Origin: Candidatus Sulfotelmatobacter sp.
GTDB lineage: Bacteria > Acidobacteriota > Terriglobia > Terriglobales > Acidobacteriaceae
NCBI GenBank assembly: GCA_030041475.1
Contig: JASHNU010000054.1
Location: forward strand, 1 to 37,287
Direction of reading: 5' to 3'
DNA length: 37,287 nt
Below are positions 1 to 9,730 of the stretch, piece by piece (within the stretch, counting starts at the first letter, position 1; every line of letters begins with the position of its first letter). Under the pieces are notes generated by a model that was not told the origin of the DNA, did no database searches, and worked only from the letters and a program-made list of their open reading frames with translations. A program made the translations under genes and the position numbers.

Positions 1-2769
1 GAAGAGCGGGAACAGCGGCGAAGCCACCAGGTCGTTCTGGTTCATCGGTGGGATGCCGAGAATCTGCTCGATGGTGCGGGTGAAGTTGACCTGCGTGATG
101 AAGGTCGGTACTTCGAGGACCGCAGGGGGGGTGCTGGTATTCGGCTGAGGCACCTGGTTGACATAGGGGCTGATGATATAGCCCGGGCTGCGGTGACCGT
201 CGACGTGGTCGACGCCGGTCTGCGCGTCATCTTCCTCGACGAAGATCGCCGAAGAGGACCAGATCGAGCTGTGACTGATGATGTCCACGAAACGGCCAAG
301 GGCCAGGTCGTTATCGGCCTGCATAGCCGCCGCGTTGGGCGGTCCGCCGGTGTGGTCGGAACTGATCCACATGAATTCCAGCGAGGGTACGGAATTATGG
401 GCCAGGTCGTTGGCGAAGTCCTGTGACCAGATATCCACCCGGAACTGATCGGGGATGCCCAGGTCGAACTGCGGGTAGTTCTGGACAGTGTGATTGATCA
501 GGTTCGGAAGCGGGGAGACCGATCCGACGGTGTTTTGATAGTAGAGTGAAGTCTCGCCCGGGGTACCCGGTGCAGCGCAATTCGGGCCATTCTCGTAGCA
601 CTGGGTGTCGTTATAGAAATCGATCCAGCTCGGCTCGCAGCTGTTCGAAATAAGAAACGGTAGCGGAATGCCGTCGTAAATGTTAGACAAAGTGCAAGTC
701 GGCACGTTGAACGTGTCGTATTCGATGTACTCGCCGTAGTTCTTGAAGGAAACGCCAGCCTTGACGGCCTGGTCCCACAGGTGCCCGACATTCTGGTAGG
801 CGATCGCATCGCCACCGTTGGAGGGGTAGTCGCGGAGCCAGTCCGGCGACTGGATGTCGTCGGAGTAAGGAGCCATGGCCTGCGTAATCCAGTTGTGACC
901 GTCCGCCGACTGGCGGCTGGGGTCGTAGAAGTTGTCCAACAGCGGGAAGCGCTGCACGATCGCGTGCGCGTTGGGCGTTACAAGGGGGTAGGAGGTGTAG
1001 GTCGAGCTGTCGCCGAAAGTTGCCAGCGACGCGTCGCCGTTGCCGCCCACAACATCGCCCAGGATCTGATCGTAGGTGCGGTTTTCGCGGATAATCACGA
1101 ACACGTGCTTGATCAGCGATGGACTGCCGATGTTGGCCGGGATCGCGACCGGCCTGGCATGCGGGTTGCCGCCGCCAGCCGCCAAGATGTTCTGCCACAA
1201 ATCCCAGTGGTTGTTCTCGAACACCTGCGCGGTCATTCCGAACAGCGTCGCAAAGTTCGGAATGGGAACGATGCTGACAGTGCCAAGATCCTGGTGGGTT
1301 TCGAAGCCGTACACGCCGAATTCCTTGGCGTACGAATTTTCAAAGGTGTTGGTGCCCAGCGGTCCAACAGGTCCGAACCCCGTAGTGCCGATGCCTTTGT
1401 CGTTAGCAACCAACAGCTCGCCATCCGCCGCGTCAAACACAACCGAGCTCGGCGCATAGCCGACCGGGATCAAGCCGACGGTCAGGCCGATTGGGAGGTC
1501 AACTACGGCAACCGAATTGGCATTGTAGAGCGCAACGTAGGCAATGTTGTGGACGGGGTCCACGGCGATCGAGTTCGGTCCGACACCAATGCCGGGCAGC
1601 CCGAGGGGGATCGTCCACGCCACCGTGTTGTTGGTCGTATTGATCACCGAGATGGTGTCACTATAGGCGTTGGCAACCAGCAGATAGTTGCCCCAGAAGG
1701 CCATCCCCGTCGGGTGCGAACCGACATTGATGCTGGTAACGGCGGATGTGGCCAAGTTGATCGCGGAAACGGTGCCCGTGGCCGTGGCGCCAGTAGGATT
1801 GCTGGCGACGACCGGGGTGCCGTTCGAGTATTCCTGGAAATCGCTCGCGGTCGCAATCCGGCCAGCCTCGTTGGAGACGTAGGCGGTTGTGCCGTTGGGC
1901 GAGATCACGACGCTGTGCGGGACGTTACCGACGCGGATCTCCGGGCCCTCTGCTGGGCTCGCGATGTTGATGCTGGTCAGCGTGTCGTTGGTGTTCAGCA
2001 CTGCGTAAGCAGTCGTGCCATTCGGTGAGATCGCGATGCCCACGGGATAGGAAGTGAATGTCGAATCCGAGAACATCGAGACTGTGTAGCCGCACGGGAT
2101 ATCAAAGCTGCCGGTCGTCCCGCCGGGGCTGTTCGGGAAGCAAGTGACGTTGTTCAGAAGGCCCCATCCTCCCAGAACGTTTTGCGGGATCACGCTGTTG
2201 ACGTCGATCGGAACGGGCACTTGCACGTCGTCTGTGAGCAAACCTGTCGTCGGATTGACGTTGGCGATGGTAACGTAAGCATTGCCGCCGAAGTAAGCGG
2301 TGTTGTAGCCGTCCTGGCTGAACACCAGGTGTAGGCCATCCGGCGTATAGGCAATTCCGTTCTGGCTGCCGTCAGAATCCGTGCTCCCGGCCGAGCTGTA
2401 GTTCTGCAGGACAGCACCAGTCTGGGTGTCGAAAATTGTAACGGCCTGTGGGGCTTCCATTTGAAGGACGGCTGCGGTGTGCGTGGCGGTGTTCGGGTTT
2501 AGCGCGATGGCCTTCGCGCGGGTCTTGATGCCGAGGTAGACCTGCGTGCCGGCCGGGGTGAGAATTGTGCCGTCGCTGACGACCCACGGGTTCGATAAGG
2601 GTGCCGAGTAGGTCGGGCCGGTAGTTGCATTCGTGTTTTCGCCGGGTGAGTAGGTTGGGAACTGTACGGACTGTCCGAGCGCCGAAACGCTCAACCCCAC
2701 CACCAGCAGGCCGAAAGCGATCGCCGCTAGCCCCAGAAGCATGCCTAGGGACTTCTTTGATCTTTTCAT
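1..2769 (-). CDS. YncE-like beta-propeller / alkaline phosphatase-like phosphoesterase, 3' end cut by the window
   Basis: The reading frame is open from an ATG at 2769 to base 1 (923 codons) and runs off the window. AGGAG lies 7 bases before the ATG. A Lys/Arg-rich start and a hydrophobic stretch (about residues 8-30) make an export signal. Residues of roughly 30-500 contain YVTN/YncE-type repeats with recurrent motifs such as SPNGTTAYV and INVGSHPTGMAF. From about residue 550 a phosphoesterase domain begins with FVIIRENRTYDQILGD, and near residue 843 there is EEDDAQTGVDHVDGHRSPG, the metal-site style of the phosphoesterase/phospholipase C-like alkaline phosphatase superfamily. This matches the known bifunctional YncE/alkaline-phosphatase architecture. 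The substrate is unknown and activity is inferred; an envelope or periplasmic location is likely. The gene follows the two-component genes on the same strand after 116 bases. Confidence 0.85.
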   Translation of the reverse strand, partial: MKRSKKSLGMLLGLAAIAFGLLVVGLSVSALGQSVQFPTYSPGENTNATTGPTYSAPLSNPWVVSDGTILTPAGTQVYLGIKTRAKAIALNPNTATHTAAVLQMEAPQAVTIFDTQTGAVLQNYSSAGSTDSDGSQNGIAYTPDGLHLVFSQDGYNTAYFGGNAYVTIANVNPTTGLLTDDVQVPVPIDVNSVIPQNVLGGWGLLNNVTCFPNSPGGTTGSFDIPCGYTVSMFSDSTFTSYPVGIAISPNGTTAYAVLNTNDTLTSINIASPAEGPEIRVGNVPHSVVISPNGTTAYVSNEAGRIATASDFQEYSNGTPVVASNPTGATATGTVSAINLATSAVTSINVGSHPTGMAFWGNYLLVANAYSDTISVINTTNNTVAWTIPLGLPGIGVGPNSIAVDPVHNIAYVALYNANSVAVVDLPIGLTVGLIPVGYAPSSVVFDAADGELLVANDKGIGTTGFGPVGPLGTNTFENSYAKEFGVYGFETHQDLGTVSIVPIPNFATLFGMTAQVFENNHWDLWQNILAAGGGNPHARPVAIPANIGSPSLIKHVFVIIRENRTYDQILGDVVGGNGDASLATFGDSSTYTSYPLVTPNAHAIVQRFPLLDNFYDPSRQSADGHNWITQAMAPYSDDIQSPDWLRDYPSNGGDAIAYQNVGHLWDQAVKAGVSFKNYGEYIEYDTFNVPTCTLSNIYDGIPLPFLISNSCEPSWIDFYNDTQCYENGPNCAAPGTPGETSLYYQNTVGSVSPLPNLINHTVQNYPQFDLGIPDQFRVDIWSQDFANDLAHNSVPSLEFMWISSDHTGGPPNAAAMQADNDLALGRFVDIISHSSIWSSSAIFVEEDDAQTGVDHVDGHRSPGYIISPYVNQVPQPNTSTPPAVLEVPTFITQVNFTRTIEQILGIPPMNQNDLVASPLFPLF

Positions 2770-2885
2770 ACTCTCGCTCCTAAGTTTTCAGTAGAGTGTG
2801 CAGCCGTGAGCTGCATCAGCGCCATCAGCTTAGCGAGGCGAGCAGACGCCAGCATTACGCCGAGATTACGTTTTCGTCATCTTCG

Positions 2886-4343
2886 TCACCTTGAACTTGT
2901 GGCAGAAACGGGCACCCGCAGCGTGACCCGCGTGCCCTGTCCCGGTTGGCTGGCAATCTCCGCCTTGCCGCCGTGAAGAAGCATGATGCTCTGGACAATC
3001 GCCAGCCCCAGTCCCGTGTTGCCCGAGGCCTGGGAACGAGACGTATCTACACGGAAGAAACGATCGAATACCTTCGGCAGCGCTTCCGGCGGGATTCCGA
3101 CGCCTGTATCGATGACTTCGATGCGGACTGTGGCGCCTTCTGCGCTGCCGGCCAGCACCACCGATCCGCCCGGTGGCGTGTGCGTGACAGCGTTCGCGAC
3201 CAGGTTGCCCACTGCTCGCTGCATCAGCGTGCGGTCTAGTTCGGCCATCACCGGTTCGGAGGCCAGCGCAGTCGTGAGAGAGATGCCGCCATCGGCGGCC
3301 GAAACCTCGTAGTATTCCCGCACGCCTCCCAGCAATTCGGCTACATTCACCCGTTCCCGATGCAAATGGGTCAATGGGCTGTCCGCGCGAGCCAGGAACA
3401 AGAGGTCGCCGATGAGGTTCGACAGACGGACGGCTTCTTCCAGGCACGACCCGACGATTTCGCGGTATTCATCGATGGTTCGCGCGCTGGCCAGGGCCAC
3501 TTCGGCTTCGCCGCGGATGTTATTCACGGGAGTCCGTAGGTCGTGCGCGATATCGGCGGAGAATCTGGAAATCCTCTCAAAGGACTCTTCCAGACGGTCC
3601 AGCATTTTGTTGAAGGTACCGGCCAGGGATGCCAGCTCGAACGGATATCCTTCCGGGTGGATACGTTCGCGCAGGTTCGTCGAACTGATTTGACCCGCGG
3701 TGGCCGCGATTGCTTCCACGGGGCGAATGCCGTGACGTGCGATCCAATAGCCGATCAGTGGAAGGACAGCGAACGCTCCCAGCAGGATAGCTAAAGCCCG
3801 GCGGCGAAAGCGTGCCAGTAATTCTTCCTGCTGCGAGACGTCGATGGCGATCTGAATGGTGTCGGTGTGAGTGGGCGGAGAGCCGACCGGCGCCGCCGCG
3901 CTGGTGACGCGAAAGGGTTGCCCGTTCCTTCCCATCATCGGTGTGGTGCGGCCGGGGTGGCTTTGGATTTGGCTGGCGAAGTCCGTGAGGTCCAATTGCT
4001 CCGCCATACCGGGCGTCGTTAATAGCGGAGTGTTTCCTTCATCCAGCAGGCGAATGTAAAAGTGTTCGTATCGCCGCGCGGCTGATTCAAGCTCAACTTC
4101 CTCTCGCAGGGCATCCCAATCGTTGGGGCGCTCCCGAAGCATGGTGCGCAGCACGTGCAGCTTGTCGGCCAAGAACAGATCTGTGCTTCTCTCTAGTTCC
4201 GTGAGCAGCACCAAGTAAAGACTGGCCGTGGCGCAGAAGACCAAAAACAAGCCTGCAAGCGCGTACCCAGCCGTTAACCGGAAGGCCAAAGTCCTCCAGA
4301 GCCGCGTGACCGGCGCGATGCTAATAGCCGGATTCCAGGACAT
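2886..4343 (-). CDS. Heavy-metal-type sensor histidine kinase (CusS/CopS-like)
   Basis: A 485-aa membrane sensor kinase that should autophosphorylate and pass phosphate to the regulator encoded just upstream. Visible order: transmembrane helix 1 (about 21-47), a periplasmic sensor region (about 48-180), transmembrane helix 2 (about 183-200), HAMP (about 200-255), and the dimerisation box [12 protein letters not shown] with phospho-acceptor His267. The ATPase domain follows, with N box ([15 protein letters not shown]), G1 box ([19 protein letters not shown]) and G2 box (GNTGLGLAI). The layout and length fit the CusS/heavy-metal sensor kinase family. The chosen ATG overlaps the 3' end of the response regulator gene by 23 bases, suggesting translational coupling. 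No metal exporter or metal-binding protein is adjacent, so the metal signal is only a family expectation. Confidence 0.92.
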   Translation of the reverse strand: MSWNPAISIAPVTRLWRTLAFRLTAGYALAGLFLVFCATASLYLVLLTELERSTDLFLADKLHVLRTMLRERPNDWDALREEVELESAARRYEHFYIRLLDEGNTPLLTTPGMAEQLDLTDFASQIQSHPGRTTPMMGRNGQPFRVTSAAAPVGSPPTHTDTIQIAIDVSQQEELLARFRRRALAILLGAFAVLPLIGYWIARHGIRPVEAIAATAGQISSTNLRERIHPEGYPFELASLAGTFNKMLDRLEESFERISRFSADIAHDLRTPVNNIRGEAEVALASARTIDEYREIVGSCLEEAVRLSNLIGDLLFLARADSPLTHLHRERVNVAELLGGVREYYEVSAADGGISLTTALASEPVMAELDRTLMQRAVGNLVANAVTHTPPGGSVVLAGSAEGATVRIEVIDTGVGIPPEALPKVFDRFFRVDTSRSQASGNTGLGLAIVQSIMLLHGGKAEIASQPGQGTRVTLRVPVSATSSR

Positions 4344-4995
4344 AGCCCGCGCCTCGAACGGTCCGGATCAGTTTGGACGGGAAGGGGTCGTCCACTTTGC
4401 TGCGCAGTCGGCGCACGTTAACGTCCACGACGTTAGTGTCGCTATCGAAATTCATGTCCCAGACGGCTTCGGCGATCAGAGTGCGGGATAACACCTCGCC
4501 TGCGCGTCGCGCCAGTAGCGATAAGAGAAGGAACTCCTTGGACGTCAATTCCAGACGTTGGCCGGCACGTGTGACGCGCTGGCGCAATAGATCGATCTCC
4601 AGGTCGGCCATGCGGATGGTTTCCTGCGCACGGGACGGCGGCCGGCGCAGCAGAGAACGCGCGCGTGCGAGCAACTCGGAAAAGGCAAATGGCTTCACCA
4701 CATAGTCATCGGCACCCAGCTCAAAGCCCCGTACACGCTCGTGGACGGCGTCGCGGGCCGTGAGCAACAGCACCGGCGTCTGCCTCCCCGCATGTCGCAA
4801 CCGCGTGAGAACCTGCCAGCCATCCAGACTCGGAATCATCACGTCCAGAACGATCAGATCGAAGTCCACTTCCTGGGCCAGATGCAGCCCCTCCAAACCG
4901 TCTCCCGCTACATCGACAACAAAGCCCGCTTCCCCGAGTCCCTTCTTCAAGAACTTGGCAGTCTTGGTTTCATCTTCGATGACCAGAATTCTCAT
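4321..4995 (-). CDS. OmpR-family response regulator (CusR/CopR-like)
   Basis: A 224-aa DNA-binding response regulator. The receiver domain (about 1-115) carries the acidic pair in VIEDE, the phospho-acceptor Asp51 in LIVLDVMIP and the conserved Lys101 in DDYVVKPF. The C-terminal winged helix (about 125-222) ends in the OmpR-type [29 protein letters not shown] segment. Family similarity is to heavy-metal regulators such as CusR and CopR. It is the first gene of a pair with the kinase, whose start codon lies inside this gene. The 102 bases upstream, back to the TonB receptor stop codon, contain an A+T-rich stretch that could hold a promoter, but I cannot define boxes or a regulator half-site. 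Confidence 0.94.
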   Translation of the reverse strand: MRILVIEDETKTAKFLKKGLGEAGFVVDVAGDGLEGLHLAQEVDFDLIVLDVMIPSLDGWQVLTRLRHAGRQTPVLLLTARDAVHERVRGFELGADDYVVKPFAFSELLARARSLLRRPPSRAQETIRMADLEIDLLRQRVTRAGQRLELTSKEFLLLSLLARRAGEVLSRTLIAEAVWDMNFDSDTNVVDVNVRRLRSKVDDPFPSKLIRTVRGAGYVLESGY

Positions 4996-5097
4996 ATGCA
5001 GTTCTGGTTCTTTCGTTCGGTTGGTAGACTCGTTCAGGCGATGGAGGTTCTGCCTCAGTTCTTAATTTTAGGTTTTTAATTTGACTGACTCGCCAGC

Positions 5098-8000
5098 CTA
5101 GAAAGTGAATCTGGCAGAAAACTGCAAGGCTCGGGGCTTACCGTTGGGGCTGATTTCCTGCAGTGCCCCGAAGTTGCCCGGGCCCGAGTTGGGTACTAGA
5201 TAGCAGCTCTGGCTGCTCGACATGCCGTCGCCGCACTGCGCGCCGTAGGGGTTGTATTGCAGTTGGTTGATACCGTCGCCATTCTGCACGTAGTAATTGG
5301 CATGGTTGAATAGATTGAAGGCCTCCGCTTGAAATTGGAGTTCCTTCCCTTCGCTGATGTGGATGCTGCGTGCCAAGCCAACGTCGATTCTCTCGAGCCA
5401 CGGGCCGTAAAAAGAGTTAAGGCCGATGCCCGGCGTAGGGCCCGCGCCGTTGATGCCCCCGGCAGTGTTGGCAGTGTCCTGGTTGTAGGCAGTGTCGTTC
5501 AGGTTCCCATCGGCACCGTTGCATGGAATGCTGCTGATCGCAATTGAAGGATTGCCGGGAGCCAGGCTTGAACTGGTACAGGCAGTGCTTAACAAGGCAG
5601 CGTAAGGACGACCGGAAGAGAACTCCATAACGCTGCTGAGACGCCAGTGAGAAAGCAGGGCGCGTCCAGCGCCGGAGCTGGTCAGGCTTTCCAGTTGCGG
5701 CTGGTAAACGGCAGCAAAAGTGACCCGATGTCGCTGGTCGAGCAATGATGGAGCGTGCGTATTGCTGAAGTCGAATTGATTGTTGAAGTCCATGCCATCG
5801 AGCATGATGCTCTTGGCAAAGGTGTAGGAACTTTGCAACGAGAGACCGTGCGACATGCGGTGCTGCACTTGCACGAAGAAAGAGTTGTAATGGTTTTGCG
5901 CCGGGCTGATGAGTTCGTTGATCTCGCCGAAATTGGAATTAGTGTACGGATAAGTGGCTTCCAGGTTCGCGAGCAGATTGTTGTCCATGTTAGGCAGCGT
6001 GATGGTCGGGCCGTTACAAGGCAGCGTCTGCGTGTTGGGCGGGCACACGATATATTGCGTGTTCATCGTTGGCGTGACTTGCACCCACGCCGGATTGAGG
6101 TTCAAGTCGTAGGCGCTGCCCGAAAGAATGTGCACGCCGTGATCCCACATGGTGCCGATGGTTAGAGTTGTGTTCTCACCAATCTCGCGCTCAATCTGCA
6201 GACTCGCCTGCAAAATATAAGGCACACGGAACTGGGGCGATATGAACGATATGTCCGGGGAAGCCGCGAAGAGAGGGGAATTCTCAGGGAGAATACTTGG
6301 AAATGCCGGCACCGCCTGGTTCGGCGGGCCCGAGCTGTAACTCGCATTTACCTCGGACTGCTGGGACGCGAGTCCATTCGAGATCACCGCGTTGCGGTAG
6401 TTCAGCCCGTTCATGTTGGTATAGAAATCGCCGAATCCTCCGCGCACAACCGTCTTCGAGGCGGGCTGCCAGGCAAATCCGAGGCGTGGCGCAATGCGGC
6501 GAAACTGGTTGGGATACTGGCCGGTGAGTGGGAAGAGCGAATTTTCCGCAGGCTGCGGATAAACCTGAAAATCCTCGCGCAAGCCCATCTCCAGCGTCAA
6601 CTTGGGCAAAGCCCGGAAAGTATCCTGCGCGTAGAATCCGTAGTAAGGCACGCCAAAAGAAAAAGTGGGTTTGCCCGAAGCCTGCGAAAAGGTGGTGTAT
6701 TCACCAAGCGCAAAATCCTCGAGATTCGAAAATTCATAACTGCCGAGGGGCGAGCCGAACTCGACTGCCTCATTCGGGTCCGCGCCTCCATCGTTGGTAT
6801 CCGCATCCCAGGCGTAGTTAAAGTCGAAGCCGAATTGCAAGGTGTGCTTGCCGGCCACGAAGTCGACGCGGTCGGAGAAGGAGTACTGTCTTTCAAAAAC
6901 TCTCCCGATAGAAAAGGCATTGTTGCCGAGGATAAAAGCGGCGGGACTATCCAATATGATCGTGGGCGTGTTCGGAGCCAATCCGGTGGGGATGGCGATT
7001 TCGTTGTCTTGTGCGGTGCTCGCGTGGAATTCGTTCAGCAGTCGGGAGGAGAAGGCGTGAGTCCATCCCAAACTGGTCTGGAAGTCATGGACATAGGCGT
7101 TGGCGAGCGTTTGGATGCCATAATTGCCGACTGTGGGGTCGGTGATGACGCCTCCGGGCGAATCGAACCGGTTGTAGTTGAAGCTGAGGAAAAGACCGTC
7201 GCGAGAAGTCGGTTGATAATCCAGACGAGGCGTAATTACCCAATCATTGCGCTTTCTGGCGTGGGTCCCGAGATTAGAATTCAGCGCATTGACGACGTTC
7301 GACACCTGCTGCAAGTACGCCGGAAGGGTCGGGTTCGCCAGAACATCCGCATCGGTGTCGCTCCCCGGTATGGGCAACGGCCCACTCGGCGGAGGTAGCG
7401 GCGGCGGGGTTGTTAGCGTCGGGAAAAAATTAGCAATCAGAAAGGCTGGTGAATTCGTTAAATCCGGGTTGATGACGGAGATCGGATTGTTCTCAAGCTG
7501 TTGTTCATAATCCGCAAAGAACCATAAACGGTTGCGCAAGATGGGACCGCCTACCGCGGCGCCGAATTGCTGCAAATCATCTTGCGGTTTGGGGTTTCCG
7601 GCAGCTATGTCGAGAGCGTCGTTGGCCTCAAACGCGGAGTTGCGGTTGTAATAGAACGCACTGCCATGGAACGTGTTGCTTCCCGACCGGGTCACGGCGT
7701 TGACGAAACCCGCTCCGCCGCCATAGACCGCCGAGTACGGGCTCACCGAGACTTGAAATTCCTGAATCGAGTCCTCGCCATAGAGGTATGGGATGCGGTA
7801 GCGGCCCAGAATGTCTGAGAAGTAATTGTTGGTGGCATTGCTTCCGTCGACGGTGAAGGCCGTGGAACCATTGCCATTTGCGTACCCCGAGTCTTCACCG
7901 CCCTGTTGTCCGCCAAAGCTCACCAGGCCGGTGTCGCCGTCGTAGCTGGTATTCGGAGTCAGCGTCACAAAATCGGTATATTTCCGTCCATTCAGCGGCA

Positions 8001-8541
8001 ATTCTTCGGTAAATGAACGTTCCAGCACTGTGCTGGCCGAGGACTCCTCGGGCCGCAGCAGAGGTGTCGTCCCGGCTACTCTTACTACCTCTGCGCTGGC
8101 TCCCACCTGCAACTTAATGTCCTGCGATGTGGTGTTCCCGACCTGCACCCGCACCAGGGCCTCGACCTCGCGAAACCCTTTGAGATTTGCGGTAACGGAA
8201 TATGACCCCGGCACGAGGGCGGGAAAGCGGTAGAGCCCCGCGTGGTTTGTCTCAGCCGATTGTTCCACCCCGGTCCCCAGATTCCGCACAACCACGGTTG
8301 CTCCGGGCACCGCCGCTCCGCTCTGGTCGGTGGCCCGTCCGCTGAGCGCTCCAGTCAGCACCACGTTCTGGGCGCTCAGCATTAGGCAACTCGCCACCAC
8401 GACCAAAAGGCCACAGATCGCTAAGCGGACGCTCGCCAAGCGGACGGTCGCCAGACGATTGACCATCCACACTCTCAGGAGTCGTTGACTGAGAAATTGG
8501 AGAACCGAAGGCAGACTGCGGGGACTTCCATCTGCTTCCAT
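5098..8541 (-). CDS. TonB-dependent receptor with carboxypeptidase regulatory-like domain (Oar-like)
   Basis: A 1147-aa outer-membrane receptor. After a long N-terminus with a hydrophobic export segment (about 40-57, ending near LMLSAQN), residues of about 60-145 form a carboxypeptidase-regulatory-like beta-sandwich (ATDQSGAAVPGATVVVRN, LVPGSYSVTA). A plug domain follows (ELPLNGRKYTDFVTLTPN, GGGAGFVNAVTRSGSN), then a large barrel. The last residue is Phe (SARFTF), as usual for BAM-assembled proteins. Such Oar-like receptors are typical of Acidobacteriota and probably import large substrates; the ligand is not evident. Met26 is an alternative start, which would remove 25 residues lying before the signal sequence. 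The region around codons 26-41 is encoded by a 15-bp tandem repeat. Upstream, a palindrome at 8612-8632 may be regulatory. Confidence 0.9.
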   Translation of the reverse strand: MEADGSPRSLPSVLQFLSQRLLRVWMVNRLATVRLASVRLAICGLLVVVASCLMLSAQNVVLTGALSGRATDQSGAAVPGATVVVRNLGTGVEQSAETNHAGLYRFPALVPGSYSVTANLKGFREVEALVRVQVGNTTSQDIKLQVGASAEVVRVAGTTPLLRPEESSASTVLERSFTEELPLNGRKYTDFVTLTPNTSYDGDTGLVSFGGQQGGEDSGYANGNGSTAFTVDGSNATNNYFSDILGRYRIPYLYGEDSIQEFQVSVSPYSAVYGGGAGFVNAVTRSGSNTFHGSAFYYNRNSAFEANDALDIAAGNPKPQDDLQQFGAAVGGPILRNRLWFFADYEQQLENNPISVINPDLTNSPAFLIANFFPTLTTPPPLPPPSGPLPIPGSDTDADVLANPTLPAYLQQVSNVVNALNSNLGTHARKRNDWVITPRLDYQPTSRDGLFLSFNYNRFDSPGGVITDPTVGNYGIQTLANAYVHDFQTSLGWTHAFSSRLLNEFHASTAQDNEIAIPTGLAPNTPTIILDSPAAFILGNNAFSIGRVFERQYSFSDRVDFVAGKHTLQFGFDFNYAWDADTNDGGADPNEAVEFGSPLGSYEFSNLEDFALGEYTTFSQASGKPTFSFGVPYYGFYAQDTFRALPKLTLEMGLREDFQVYPQPAENSLFPLTGQYPNQFRRIAPRLGFAWQPASKTVVRGGFGDFYTNMNGLNYRNAVISNGLASQQSEVNASYSSGPPNQAVPAFPSILPENSPLFAASPDISFISPQFRVPYILQASLQIEREIGENTTLTIGTMWDHGVHILSGSAYDLNLNPAWVQVTPTMNTQYIVCPPNTQTLPCNGPTITLPNMDNNLLANLEATYPYTNSNFGEINELISPAQNHYNSFFVQVQHRMSHGLSLQSSYTFAKSIMLDGMDFNNQFDFSNTHAPSLLDQRHRVTFAAVYQPQLESLTSSGAGRALLSHWRLSSVMEFSSGRPYAALLSTACTSSSLAPGNPSIAISSIPCNGADGNLNDTAYNQDTANTAGGINGAGPTPGIGLNSFYGPWLERIDVGLARSIHISEGKELQFQAEAFNLFNHANYYVQNGDGINQLQYNPYGAQCGDGMSSSQSCYLVPNSGPGNFGALQEISPNGKPRALQFSARFTF
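8420..8464 (-). repeat. Three 15-bp tandem units at the start of the TonB receptor gene
   Basis: Read on the plus strand, the units start with GCTAAGCGGACGCTC (8420-8434), GCCAAGCGGACGGTC (8435-8449) and a decayed third copy (8450-8464). The period is a multiple of three, so the protein reads RLATV/RLASV/RLA-like pentads in the charged region just before the signal-sequence hydrophobic core. Changes in copy number would lengthen or shorten the N-terminus without shifting frame. Confidence 0.7.
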
Positions 8542-8611
8542 AACCTAGCCCCTTTTAACGATTTAACGGAAAGACCTAATATGATAATCGCCAATTGTTA
8601 AGGGAACGCAA

Positions 8612-8632
8612 CATAAGCATGAATGCTTTATG
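8612..8632. promoter_or_regulatory. Imperfect palindrome upstream of the TonB receptor gene
   Basis: The arms CATAAGCAT and ATGCTTTATG are inverted complements apart from one extra A, separated by two bases. The site lies about 70-90 bases upstream of the receptor start (8541) in an A+T-rich intergenic stretch, a position suited to an operator. No protein partner can be assigned. Confidence 0.35.
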
Positions 8633-8744
8633 AAAAGGTCCGCAAGATGACGAAATTTGTCGTTATGGCTCAGACGATTTATGCGACCACCATGGACCAC
8701 ATTCGAGAGTATGGAACCAATGCAATGAGCTGCTTAGGAATAGA

Positions 8745-8821
8745 TGGTCGGGGCGCGCGGATTTGAACCGCGGACCCCCTGCGCCCAAGGCAGGTGCGCT
8801 ACCAGGCTGCGCTACGCCCCG
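8745..8821 (-). tRNA. tRNA-Pro (anticodon TGG)
   Basis: On the minus strand a complete cloverleaf can be drawn. The 7-bp acceptor stem is CGGGGCG/CGCCCCG (plus 8815-8821 with 8749-8755). The anticodon arm is CCTGC-CTTGGGC-GCAGG, with TGG at positions 34-36. The T arm GCGG-TTCAAAT-CCGC-type and the discriminator A precede an encoded CCA (8745-8747). It lies between the TonB receptor promoter region and the divergently oriented LigT-like gene. Confidence 0.95.
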
Positions 8822-8975
8822 ACGAATTGATTATAAACGAGGGCTTCGCGCGGTCATTCTGGCACGCGGAGTGGCGGCAGAAGGAGAGTGAGTTCCGCGC
8901 TAGGATTCCGGCGTCTTTAATAATCATTCGCGGCCGAAATTTATTCCCTGCCGACAGACTTTAAACGGAGAAAGC

Positions 8976-9593
8976 TTGAGATCGACCAATCTCCGTGGAC
9001 TGTTTGATGCCCTGGACTTGAACGGGGCGTATAATTTTGCATCAGTTATGCAGACACAGCGTTACGCGCTGGTGGCTTATGTGAAGAGTCCGGCAGGGGA
9101 GTTTGTGGAAAACCTCCGGCGCGAATTGCATCCCGACCTGCCCCACCTGGCGGCGCACCTGACCATCCTGCCCCCCCGCCCGTTACAAGGAACCGAAAGC
9201 GCGGCGTTGCAGGCGTTGGAGCGAATCTGCGGCGAAGAGGACCCGTTCGAGGTGAACCTGGGCGGGGTGGAAACTTTCGTGCCAGTTACCCCGACGGTGT
9301 ACATCCGGGTGGATGGGGCGGCCTCGCGCATGTGCCAGCTGCACAGCCGTCTGAATACGGAAGCTCTGCCCTTTCATGAGGAGTGGCCATATATCCCACA
9401 CCTGACCATCGTAAAAATGACCAGGGAGGATGCGGCGCAAAACGCCTTCCGGATCGCTAGCGAGCGCTGGAGCAAGTACTCCGGGAGCCGGCGCATCCTG
9501 CTGGAAAGGCTGACTTTTGTGCGCGAAGACGCCCAGAACTGCTGGATCGATCTGGCCCCGATCCCATTGGGACGCAGCCTGGTTTCGCGCTAG
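8976..9593 (+). CDS. 2'-5' RNA ligase (LigT/ThpR-like) family protein
   Basis: A 205-aa protein from a TTG start preceded by GGAG (8967-8970) at 5-bp spacing; an ATG at 9048 (codon 25) is the alternative and places the N-terminus exactly where the conserved domain begins (QTQRYALVAYV). The fold is that of the two-histidine phosphodiesterase/2'-5' RNA ligase superfamily. Two HxT motifs are present, AAHLTILPP in the N-terminal half and IPHLTIVKM in the C-terminal half, with the expected spacing. Known members act on 2',3'-cyclic phosphate or 2'-5' linked RNA ends; the substrate here is unknown. The gene stands alone: tRNA-Pro is upstream on the other strand, and the UDP-glucose dehydrogenase homologue follows after 209 bases. 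Confidence 0.8.
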   Translation: MRSTNLRGLFDALDLNGAYNFASVMQTQRYALVAYVKSPAGEFVENLRRELHPDLPHLAAHLTILPPRPLQGTESAALQALERICGEEDPFEVNLGGVETFVPVTPTVYIRVDGAASRMCQLHSRLNTEALPFHEEWPYIPHLTIVKMTREDAAQNAFRIASERWSKYSGSRRILLERLTFVREDAQNCWIDLAPIPLGRSLVSR

Positions 9594-9730
9594 TCATATC
9601 CCATTTGGGCTTTTTGTCCGCTACATTCTTCCGTAATCCAAAACCACGTTACCGCTGCTGACCGTGATTGGCCCTAGGTACATTTCCCTCCCGTGCGTTG
9701 AAAAGCCCGCGCCGTGGCAGTAGATAAAGA

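Noticed and set aside
781-2028. A 415-codon plus-strand frame
   Set aside because: It lies wholly antisense to the YncE/phosphoesterase gene, has no recognisable domain and a repetitive Val/Arg/Asp-rich composition typical of a shadow frame in GC-rich DNA.
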